A stretch of DNA of 9,676 bases from Holosporaceae bacterium. Lineage in GTDB: Bacteria; Pseudomonadota; Alphaproteobacteria; UBA3830. Positions 1 through 7,294 of the stretch are shown one piece after another. How positions within the stretch are numbered: the first letter of the stretch is position 1; every line of letters begins with the position of its first letter. The notes under the pieces were generated by a model that had not been told where the DNA came from, searched no databases, and saw only the letters and a list, made by a program, of their open reading frames with translations. The DNA is taken from assembly GCA_031267195.1 (NCBI GenBank), contig JAIRZO010000069.1, positions 1 to 9,676 on the forward strand, given 5' to 3'. The translations under genes were made by a program, and so were the position numbers.

Positions 1-10
1 TAAAAGCCAT
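1..10 (-). CDS. possible 5' end of the next minus-strand gene (partial, runs off the left edge)
   Basis: A GAGG ribosome-binding-like sequence (bases 17-20) lies six bases before an ATG at 10-8 that opens MAF. A second ATG at 14-12 opens MNGF in another frame but sits only two bases from GAGG. That second frame is open further upstream, to ATGs near 71 and 80. An extended -10 promoter at 84-92 would give a leader of roughly 65 bases to the ATG at 10. Only three codons are visible, so the product cannot be named and the call rests on spacing alone. Confidence 0.25.
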
Positions 11-64
11 TCATAACCTCAAAAATCAGTGCAAAAAGGCTGGTTTGTAAACACTGCCTACTCC

Positions 65-89
65 TATACATGGCTCTCATGCCAGTATA
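65..89. repeat. inverted repeat (dyad) between xth and the left-edge gene
   Basis: Two arms, TATAC + TGGC (65-69 and 71-74) and GCCA + GTATA (81-89), are complementary over nine base pairs with a single unpaired A at 70 and a six-base loop (75-80). Neither side has a T run, so it is a poor Rho-independent terminator. One arm contains the predicted -10 hexamer of a minus-strand promoter, so a protein-binding operator or an RNA hairpin at the end of the xth transcript are both possible. The structure is seen in the sequence; the role is inferred. Confidence 0.45.
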
Positions 90-92
90 ACA
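84..92 (-). promoter_or_regulatory. possible extended -10 promoter for the left-edge gene
   Basis: On the minus strand these bases read TGTTATACT, a TGn-extended -10 element with five of six matches to TATAAT. There is no convincing -35 hexamer at 16-18 bases, which extended -10 promoters can do without. The same TGnTATACT pattern occurs before the secreted-protein gene, the only other clear promoter candidate in the window. It lies inside the dyad. Confidence 0.35.
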
Positions 93-145
93 TATATCAT
101 CTCATGACGACAGAGTCTAATATTTATAAGAAGACATTCAAATAA

Positions 146-883
146 TTAATTTAGATTAATCTCGCACATTATAGGTGCGTGATCTGACGGTCTTGACCAT
201 TTCCGCGTAAATCGCAAAACATCTCCATCAACAAAAAGCCGCCAGGCGGCCTCTGATAGGTAAAATTGGTCGATTCTATACCCCATGTCCCGACTGAAAG
301 AATCACGGCGACGATAATCCCACCAGGTAAAGCCCTTTTGATCCAGCACATCGCAAAAACCAGCTTCCCTTATGTTTTTTATGGCTTCACGTTCTCTGGA
401 AGAGCATATGATCCCTTTGAATGATGGATTGTGTGTGTCCGACTCATTGGGCGCCACATTAAAATCACCTCCGGCAATGAATATTTCATCTCGTAAGTTC
501 ATAAATTTGCTTTTTAAATCCTCCAAAAAATTCAATTTGAAATAATATTGCTCACAGTCAACTTCCTGGCCATTCGGCACATACACAGATGCCACAAACA
601 TTCCACCGGTAAAAGCTTCGATGTAACGGGCATGACCGGAGCAAAAATTGATATTTACATCCTCTAGCATGGATTTTGAAAAAATTGCCACACCGTTGCG
701 GCCCTTTTCTCCGCGAATGGCGATGTTGTATCCCAAATCTTCAAAATATTCAAAGGGAAAATGCCGATCATCAACCCGAGTCTCCTGCAGCAAGATGACA
801 TCCGGGTTACACTCCTTGCTAAGACGAATGAGATGCTCAATTCTTACGCGAATAGAATTAACATTCCAGGACACTATCTTCAT
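146..883 (-). CDS. xth: exodeoxyribonuclease III (AP endonuclease family)
   Basis: This 245-residue enzyme belongs to the exonuclease III / AP endonuclease family (endonuclease-exonuclease-phosphatase fold). Members cut DNA 5' of abasic sites and remove nucleotides and blocking groups from 3' ends during base excision repair in the cytoplasm. All key positions are visible: N7 in the opening MKIVSWNVNSIR, metal ligand E34 in LLQET, Y101 in VYVPNG, D140 and N142 in GGDFNVAP, D205 in YRIDQF, and D234-H235 in SDHAPI. The length is a little under the 250-270 typical of the family, and nothing essential is missing. I start it at the ATG at 883 because MKIVSWN is the family's usual N-terminus. A TTG three codons upstream is open but adds MYV only. 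No strong ribosome-binding site precedes either start. The gene follows addA by 73 bases on the same strand, suggesting co-transcription with the break-repair genes. Confidence 0.95.
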   Translation of the reverse strand: MKIVSWNVNSIRVRIEHLIRLSKECNPDVILLQETRVDDRHFPFEYFEDLGYNIAIRGEKGRNGVAIFSKSMLEDVNINFCSGHARYIEAFTGGMFVASVYVPNGQEVDCEQYYFKLNFLEDLKSKFMNLRDEIFIAGGDFNVAPNESDTHNPSFKGIICSSREREAIKNIREAGFCDVLDQKGFTWWDYRRRDSFSRDMGYRIDQFYLSEAAWRLFVDGDVLRFTRKWSRPSDHAPIMCEINLN

Positions 884-956
884 GACATACAACTTTTATG
901 GCCAAAGAACCTCTCCATAAAACACCAATTCAATCTCAAATTCAACTGTAGAATTT

Positions 957-3900
957 TCAATATAATTCCTGAAGCTGGGCACATTTCGTCCACAGAATTG
1001 CAATTCTGACATTTTGAAATTTGCAGTCGGTGCTACCGATAAAATTTGGGATTTTTTCCATAATCTTTCTGTAAAAACGCAACTGATCAATGTAAGCGGA
1101 AGGAACATTTTTTTGCTGATCAGTAAACACAACAGCAGATGCTGTTGTTTTAAAATCCACAATCCAAACATCATCATCTTTAAAGGCAACCTTATCCGGA
1201 CGTCCCTCACGATTCTCAAATAGCAATGGCACTTCAGACAGTGCTGCCGCATCAAATAAGAATTCCAATTCCGCCTGCCGCAATACATTGAATGCCTCGT
1301 GCTTAGCCGCAAATTTTTGCACATCGGATAGGCTGAAATCCCGCAGCAAATAATCTCCGATGCTGGAACAAAGGTGATCGAAATCATCACTGCCACCACC
1401 ATGGCCACAGCATCGCAAATATTTTGGCATTTCGCTCAACAGTAGATGTACACACTCTCCGTAGATTGCCGATTCCAAATAATTATTGCTGTGAAACGAA
1501 GGAATGGAGTCTCTTGAATATGGTGTCTTTGCTTCCTCTTCCGCAGGAAATGATGGAGATAGTTTTTGGGAAAACCAGTCTGGAATGGATTCAGGAACAT
1601 CGCTGGATGTTATGCAATTTTTTGCGAATGGCTTGGCATCAGCAACGACGTTTTCCTGCATTTCATTGACATAACTACCGTAGCGCAGCGAATGGAAACC
1701 GTATTGTAGATTCTGTTCGAACAATACCTCATTCATATGCCGTCGAATAGTACTGTACCAGCAATTTTCAGGCAAGCCATGGGCTCCCTGCTCCCCCAAA
1801 ATATACAAAAAATCCTCAGCTCGCGTCAAAGCAACATAGAGAAGTCGACTGGATTCCTCCAGATCCAATGCGGCACGTTGACCTCGCAATCGCTCAATTT
1901 TTTCAGGACGAAGATGTCTGGAAAAATCCCAAAACATCAACCCATCGTCGGACATAAGAACAGCTTCCTGCGGCATTCTAAAAAAATGACAATCAGCCAG
2001 CAGCACAAAGGGAGATTGCAATCCCTTGGATGAATGCACTGTCATCAAACGAACAGCATTATTTTGTCCGGATGACTCCCGTTTAATTTCATGCTGAAAT
2101 GATCTGAACCATTCGAGGAATCCATCCAGGCCAGCTCCGCTATTGCTTTGGTTTTCATAGAACATAACGGTTTCCAAAAACACATGAAGCACATCCAGGC
2201 ATTCTTCCCCCAAACGATTAATAAATTTTTCTCTGGTGCCGTCCGTCATAAATATCATAAAAAATTCCAAAGCAGATTTACCAAAGACACCATCCAAATT
2301 GGATTGAAGCTGCCGCAAATTATATTTGGAGCATAATTCTTCGTTCTGCAGCAAATAATTCCAGAGACATACACGTTTTTCAGTTCTATCGATGCAGGCT
2401 CGCATAAGATCTTCCTCGTTCATTCCAACAATTGGTGATTTTAATACACAGGCACAAGATAAATCATCGGTCGGAAAAAGAGCGAAAGTCGCCAGTTGAA
2501 TTAGATCTTCCACGATTAATTCCTTCTCCAGCAAAAATCTGTCAAGTCCACAGACCGGAACACTTAGCGCACTCAGCGCACTCGCTATGTCTTTCATGGC
2601 AACCGCATCTCTTCTCTGGAAAAGAATCATGAAATCTGATGGTTGCGCCGACCTTCGCCGAGAATCAACCCAAACACCGCCGGTAATGGCATCATTTATG
2701 GTATTGCCGACATAAGCAGCTAGTTTGCTGCTGGCCGACCGTCGCTCTCGCTGATTTTTTACAATCCTCCAGGCATCATCATCCGCATCATCGTTTTCCA
2801 CATCATCATCTGTGAATGGATCAACAATTTCCACCACCCCTCCATTCGACGATCTACTGGCAATATGTTTGATATTGGAGTTCTTTCGAAACTCTCGCTC
2901 TTCCGATAATTTTGTCGTCGCTCCGGTGACTCCTAAAAATTCCTCGGAATATCTCTGTTTCGAAAGAAGTCTATTGGAGAATAGTGGCCCACACACATCA
3001 TCCACAAACGATAAAATATTGCCGCCAGACCTATGGGAAATGTTCAGAACAACATCGTGGAACCGCTGCCCACTAGCGGTAGATTTATTCCTAATATACT
3101 GATGCATTTTATGAAACACACAGACATCTGCTCCCTGAAACGAATATATTGACTGCTTATCGTCACCCACAACAAAGATCGTTTTGGATGGATGCTGGGT
3201 CGCAAAAAATTCATCTGATATGGCCCGGATAATTTCCCATTGTTCCGGACTCGTATCCTGTGCTTCATCCAGCAAAATATGATCAATGTTGCTATCCACT
3301 TTATACATAACCCATTCAATGTTTTTTAGGAGCACAGCAGTAATGGTGACTATGTCATCGAAATCGATGCAGTGATTAGCCCATTTTAATTCGTTGAACT
3401 TTGTAATGATGCGGCTGATTATGGAGAAAAACTCGATGTTTGCCTTTGCAGATACGTAGGTTTTTTTTTGTTCCCAAAATTCCTGCACCCACTTGGCAGC
3501 TTCCAGCATTTGTGACGGAAAATCTGGATATTTTTTCGCCAGCTGTGCCGAGCATAGCCTGTTTCTCAAAATGTATTCTTTTGTGAGAAATACAGATAGA
3601 AACTCCGTTGAATTACCAACAGCAGCAGATCGCAGCAGCTGCGCTTTTTTCGTATCCTCCCCATTTCCAAATGATAGAACATCTGCCATTTGCAGAAATT
3701 TTTGTTTTTGTTCCTTCCACAACATTTGTTGTAGCAGATGCGAATCCATCTGAACATCAAAATCAACGATCGATTCCAGCCATTTATTGTCATTCTTTAC
3801 CAGTGGATTAGCTTCTCCCGCAACAATCTGAAAAAAAGAAAGATAGGTCGACTTAATATCACCGATGTTCGTCAGCCATGTTCGATAATTTTTTAGAATA

Positions 3901-4472
3901 GCAAAAAGATCCAGCGTAAAACGAGAAATATATTCCAGCGAATGGAGATTTTCCCGTTGCTGCATAACAGAACTAATGGCTTCCCGCAGCAATGCATTAA
4001 TCTGGTAATCATCGCCGGTTGTAAATCCCGGAAGTAGACCGGTCTCCAGCGGAAATTTTTCCAGTAATCCCAGACAGAAGCTGTGAATTGTCTTTATCTG
4101 CACCCACTCCGCTGCATTTGTGCTCTGGACAAATAGAGATCGTGCCAATGCTATTGCATATGGAATTCGCTGAGAAATATCGCATAATCTGGAATTTGTA
4201 CACAGTCGCCCAATGCCAAACGATAACAATTCCTGCTCCAAATCCCCCATTTCCATTTTCTGCCAGCGGTACAGTTGCTGCGACAATCGGTCGAGCATCT
4301 CGGCAGCCGCTGCTCGAGTGTAAGTAATGCAGAGGATCTTAGCTGGATTTACCCCCCCCAGTAGCAGTGCCAATATCCTATCAATCAAACTTTTTGTTTT
4401 GCCGGTGCCAGCGGAGGCAGAAATCCAAATAGAAGCACCGATATCTTTTATTTCATCCAGCATTATGATCAT
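957..4472 (-). CDS. addA: double-strand break repair helicase-nuclease AddA
   Basis: AddA is the motor subunit of the AddAB complex: a UvrD-like superfamily 1 helicase that unwinds DNA from double-strand ends, fused to a RecB-type nuclease that cuts one strand, preparing 3' tails for RecA. Numbering from the chosen start (1171 residues), motifs run in order: Walker A ASAGTGKT 19-26, CITYTRAAAAEM just after (motif Ia), DEAQDT 402-407, GDDKQSIYSFQG 436-447, SHRS near 479, VHSSKGL 812-818 and LLYVALTRAE 877-886. The C-terminal nuclease shows GECVH 1005-1009, E1080, D1093 in GRPDK, and D1106 and K1108 in VDFKT. The end, ILWTKCAQLQEL, matches the alphaproteobacterial AddA tail. I choose the ATG at 4472 because it overlaps the addB stop as TGATG, which implies translational coupling. 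ATG 4496 and TTG 4520 upstream are also in frame. An acidic stretch near residues 551-567 sits in a normally variable linker. A run of eight Gs lies at codons 38-41. It appears intact and functional. Confidence 0.95.
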   Translation of the reverse strand: MIIMLDEIKDIGASIWISASAGTGKTKSLIDRILALLLGGVNPAKILCITYTRAAAAEMLDRLSQQLYRWQKMEMGDLEQELLSFGIGRLCTNSRLCDISQRIPYAIALARSLFVQSTNAAEWVQIKTIHSFCLGLLEKFPLETGLLPGFTTGDDYQINALLREAISSVMQQRENLHSLEYISRFTLDLFAILKNYRTWLTNIGDIKSTYLSFFQIVAGEANPLVKNDNKWLESIVDFDVQMDSHLLQQMLWKEQKQKFLQMADVLSFGNGEDTKKAQLLRSAAVGNSTEFLSVFLTKEYILRNRLCSAQLAKKYPDFPSQMLEAAKWVQEFWEQKKTYVSAKANIEFFSIISRIITKFNELKWANHCIDFDDIVTITAVLLKNIEWVMYKVDSNIDHILLDEAQDTSPEQWEIIRAISDEFFATQHPSKTIFVVGDDKQSIYSFQGADVCVFHKMHQYIRNKSTASGQRFHDVVLNISHRSGGNILSFVDDVCGPLFSNRLLSKQRYSEEFLGVTGATTKLSEEREFRKNSNIKHIASRSSNGGVVEIVDPFTDDDVENDDADDDAWRIVKNQRERRSASSKLAAYVGNTINDAITGGVWVDSRRRSAQPSDFMILFQRRDAVAMKDIASALSALSVPVCGLDRFLLEKELIVEDLIQLATFALFPTDDLSCACVLKSPIVGMNEEDLMRACIDRTEKRVCLWNYLLQNEELCSKYNLRQLQSNLDGVFGKSALEFFMIFMTDGTREKFINRLGEECLDVLHVFLETVMFYENQSNSGAGLDGFLEWFRSFQHEIKRESSGQNNAVRLMTVHSSKGLQSPFVLLADCHFFRMPQEAVLMSDDGLMFWDFSRHLRPEKIERLRGQRAALDLEESSRLLYVALTRAEDFLYILGEQGAHGLPENCWYSTIRRHMNEVLFEQNLQYGFHSLRYGSYVNEMQENVVADAKPFAKNCITSSDVPESIPDWFSQKLSPSFPAEEEAKTPYSRDSIPSFHSNNYLESAIYGECVHLLLSEMPKYLRCCGHGGGSDDFDHLCSSIGDYLLRDFSLSDVQKFAAKHEAFNVLRQAELEFLFDAAALSEVPLLFENREGRPDKVAFKDDDVWIVDFKTTASAVVFTDQQKNVPSAYIDQLRFYRKIMEKIPNFIGSTDCKFQNVRIAILWTKCAQLQELY

Positions 4473-7240
4473 CACATGCCATATGCCCTGCTCCATTCTT
4501 TTACTCGAGCCAAATGACAATGAGCTGCATCGTAGGAATACTGCACATTCACATCGTAAGGAATACCAATAATGTTGTATTGGGTTATGATTTTTTTAAG
4601 ACCTTCCAATGCTCCATCCATCAGGCGATCAACCTCCTCTGGATTCGCCGCTATAACGTGTATTTCCCCGCCAGATCCGGTTCCATTCAAACGCCAATAT
4701 TGCAGCGACGAAACTCTGGAATGGTGTGTATCGCAAAGTGCTTCGATTATACCATAATGTGCCATTATAGCCTCGATGACCAGCTGCGGTGCCCGCCCGC
4801 ATATCACATGATTGCAAAGAGGAACTATTCCTGATTTATAGTCAACAATAGTCATCGATCCATCATCCTTAAGATCAATGCGATCAAGAATACCAGAAAT
4901 TTTCACGCGATAATCCATGCCAACTTCAACGAAATACTCCCCGGGAACCTCCGACATCGATTTGCCATTGTGTGGTAGATTAGCCACAACAAAAGAAAAA
5001 ATATTCTTTAGACGGAAATACCATAAACCAAAGTCCGAGGCACTCAGCCATGTATCCTTCAGCAGGCGCTCGCCAATATCATGAAACAGATCAACATTCT
5101 GTGTAAAAATATCGCTTTTGACGATTTTATCCATAACGCCGTGAATAAAATTACCACGTACATTACCACGAAATCCAAGAGGAGGTAGCTCCTTCAGGTG
5201 AAGAATTTTTTTTACATATAATCCATATGGATTATTCATCAGCAACCTCACATCACTGATTGACAATTGCTTAGGACGATGCTGGAGAGAAGGATTCGGT
5301 GCTACAAAGGAAATGTTTATGCGATGCTGCGCTATATTGCAATTGATTACCAGCCGCTCCAGCCAATCTGCATGATGTATTTTCAACTCATCCTTCAGTT
5401 TTTCGAAAAATCTATAACATGGCCGCTGCACTCCATCAATGATCCTTGACATAGTTATCAGCACATTGTTTTTGCGCACTAGCCTCTCAAAAACGCGTTG
5501 AATAAATTCATTTTTTTTATCCACCGTCTGTATTCCGAGAATTTTTAACATGGATTGTGTTATCCAAAAATCGTTCTGTTCAACGACAGAAAAATTAATA
5601 TCGTTAGCACCGGCAATAATGACAAAATCCGCCTCCAGCAGCTGCGCATCCATGATGCCAACCATCACAACGCCTGGAGTATGACCACTCGGTGTCCTGG
5701 CACTCGCCGTCAGCAGATGATTTTTCACAAAAATCGTGAATTCCGTAAAAGTCATGGATCCCAGAAACTTCGAATGTTTCAGAAAATGCCAAAACATATC
5801 AATAAACTCATGAAATAAAGTATCCGTGAATCCCGATTCCATCCGCCCCAGCAGAAGATCTCCCATACCACAGCAGAAGGAATACCATTCGAGAAAATAC
5901 TTCCGCTTCGGCATCGACGAAGAAATTTCTTCAGCGATAATTTTCAGCTTCTGCACCAAATTCACAACTACCGGAAGCGATTTTTCATCCACCAAAGAAT
6001 TGTTTTCCGTTCCAGACATCTGCAGCCCCTGCCACAGGGCAAACGCCTCAAAAAAATCGGATGGAATTGCAGCACGGGAACGGAAAAACATTTCCATTCC
6101 TGCTAATAGCGTCCTGCATGATTCCACCAACTCCGCCGTTTTTGATGATGATTCACACGATTTCGAGGAAGAAACTGCGGATACACGTCCCATCAAAGCA
6201 ATTTTTAATAGTACCATCACATCCGGCGTTGGAAAGTTTTTATCTATAACCTTTAGCAGCTGCGCAACGAATGCACCTGCAGGAGTTTTTGCAAACTGCA
6301 CACCGGTGGAATCATTAATGATGATGTTCCAGCGTCGTAACTCATGCCTGACTTTTTCCGCAAGTGATCGGCTAGGCGACACAACCAGGACACTTTTGTT
6401 TTCGGCAATTGCTTTTCTAATGGCAATAGCAATAGCAAATGATTCCCCAGATAAATTATTAAATTCACAAAATTCTATATGATTTTCACTGCATACATTC
6501 CCGCATGGGCCGGTCCACATGCCGTCATTATTATTCTCTAATTGATCACTTATCCCATTCATCCCACATATATTATATATGCGCCCTTCTACAGAAGATG
6601 CCACACGATCCAAAAAAATTCTGGTTATCCGATTGGCCCCCTCAATGCCAATGGCTACTATTCTATGACCATTTTGATTGAAATTGCTTTCGTGAATAGT
6701 CGATTGCAGCTTTGCTTTCATAACTGCAATCATGGCAGAAATTTCCACATTTTCTAGGCAATTCTGCAACAAGTAAAATGTATGCATCAGATTTTCTTTT
6801 AGATGATCAGGAATTATCTGAAATAACTGATGATAATCGATGTCCTCCAGCAACAATATTTGGAAAAATTCACTCAGTTTTTTGGCCAGTGTAAATATTG
6901 AACTAGCCGGCACACTTTCATTTTTTAAATCGGATTTTAATTGTCGTACCATCAGCAGCAGTATTCGCATATCTTCGCAGGAAAGCTCATCAGCTATGGA
7001 TCTGATGGTCGGCAGCAATGTTGCAACAGCAACATTATCTTCCAAATATTTACGCAAATGGCGTCTAAATTCACAGCAACTGCGACGGTTGGGCAGGTAT
7101 ACGGTATAGGATACTAGCCCAACATTACCCAATAAATCATTCCCAACTGCAGTGGCAATTTCCCGCAGCAGATCATGTATCAACGGCACATTAAAAATGC
7201 GTTGCACTGAATTAATCACAACTTCGGACAACAGAAACAA
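4472..7240 (-). CDS. addB: double-strand break repair protein AddB, alphaproteobacterial type
   Basis: AddB is the partner of AddA. It has a helicase-like scaffold without ATPase motifs, plus a second RecB-type nuclease that cuts the other strand, and in studied systems it helps recognise the regulatory hotspot. The product is 922 residues, within the range for alphaproteobacterial AddB. The N-terminus (RIFNVP, YLPNRRSCCEFRR around 48-60, LLPTIR) follows the family pattern. No Walker A is present, as expected. The nuclease shows H700 in RGNFIHGVMDK, a conserved D786-R-I-D789, D800 and K802 in VDYKSG, and Q819 in APQLVIEA. The last residues, HCHLARVKEW, match the family's DYDHLARVKEW block. 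I see no iron-sulphur cysteine cluster like that of Bacillus AddB. The start is uncertain: a GGGAG (7243-7247) lies two bases before TTG 7240 and eleven before TTG 7231, GTG 7219 is also open, and an in-frame TGA lies a few codons upstream. The stop overlaps the addA start. Confidence 0.92.
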   Translation of the reverse strand: MFLLSEVVINSVQRIFNVPLIHDLLREIATAVGNDLLGNVGLVSYTVYLPNRRSCCEFRRHLRKYLEDNVAVATLLPTIRSIADELSCEDMRILLLMVRQLKSDLKNESVPASSIFTLAKKLSEFFQILLLEDIDYHQLFQIIPDHLKENLMHTFYLLQNCLENVEISAMIAVMKAKLQSTIHESNFNQNGHRIVAIGIEGANRITRIFLDRVASSVEGRIYNICGMNGISDQLENNNDGMWTGPCGNVCSENHIEFCEFNNLSGESFAIAIAIRKAIAENKSVLVVSPSRSLAEKVRHELRRWNIIINDSTGVQFAKTPAGAFVAQLLKVIDKNFPTPDVMVLLKIALMGRVSAVSSSKSCESSSKTAELVESCRTLLAGMEMFFRSRAAIPSDFFEAFALWQGLQMSGTENNSLVDEKSLPVVVNLVQKLKIIAEEISSSMPKRKYFLEWYSFCCGMGDLLLGRMESGFTDTLFHEFIDMFWHFLKHSKFLGSMTFTEFTIFVKNHLLTASARTPSGHTPGVVMVGIMDAQLLEADFVIIAGANDINFSVVEQNDFWITQSMLKILGIQTVDKKNEFIQRVFERLVRKNNVLITMSRIIDGVQRPCYRFFEKLKDELKIHHADWLERLVINCNIAQHRINISFVAPNPSLQHRPKQLSISDVRLLMNNPYGLYVKKILHLKELPPLGFRGNVRGNFIHGVMDKIVKSDIFTQNVDLFHDIGERLLKDTWLSASDFGLWYFRLKNIFSFVVANLPHNGKSMSEVPGEYFVEVGMDYRVKISGILDRIDLKDDGSMTIVDYKSGIVPLCNHVICGRAPQLVIEAIMAHYGIIEALCDTHHSRVSSLQYWRLNGTGSGGEIHVIAANPEEVDRLMDGALEGLKKIITQYNIIGIPYDVNVQYSYDAAHCHLARVKEWSRAYGM

Positions 7241-7242
7241 AT

Positions 7243-7247
7243 CTCCC
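7243..7247 (-). promoter_or_regulatory. ribosome-binding site candidate for addB
   Basis: The minus strand reads GGGAG here, the only purine-rich Shine-Dalgarno-like sequence before addB. Spacing is two bases to the TTG at 7240 and eleven to the TTG at 7231, neither ideal, so translation may start at a non-ATG codon with low efficiency. There is no ATG near this site in the addB frame. Confidence 0.4.
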
Positions 7248-7294
7248 GCGTATCACGGTTGCTATTTTTCGATAATTAACGCGAGGATGCAACT

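Noticed and set aside
26..56. CAGTG...CACTG hairpin followed by ATTTTT on the minus strand as a terminator for xth
   Set aside because: A five-pair stem around a 20-base loop is unlikely to terminate, and the following T run leads directly into the GAGG/ATG of a possible next gene.
896..1408. 170-codon minus-strand frame overlapping the 3' end of addA
   Set aside because: It is another frame of the addA nuclease region, which carries the conserved VDFKT and ILWT motifs. The alternative translation shows no motif and is cysteine- and histidine-rich, as expected for a shadow frame.
4473..4520. Longer addA starting at TTG 4520 or ATG 4496
   Set aside because: Both would overlap addB by many codons. 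The conserved AddA region begins only at about IKDIGASIWISASAG, and the TGATG junction at 4472 is a standard coupled start.
5826..6482. 218-codon open frame on the plus strand inside addB
   Set aside because: It lies wholly opposite the well-supported addB, has no family signature, and its serine- and threonine-rich translation is what antisense reading of a real gene gives.
7258..7292. GTTGC...GCAAC inverted repeat followed by a T-rich stretch in the gap before addB
   Set aside because: The stem is only about five pairs with a loop of some 25 bases. The T-rich side faces plus-strand transcription, whereas all genes here read on the minus strand.
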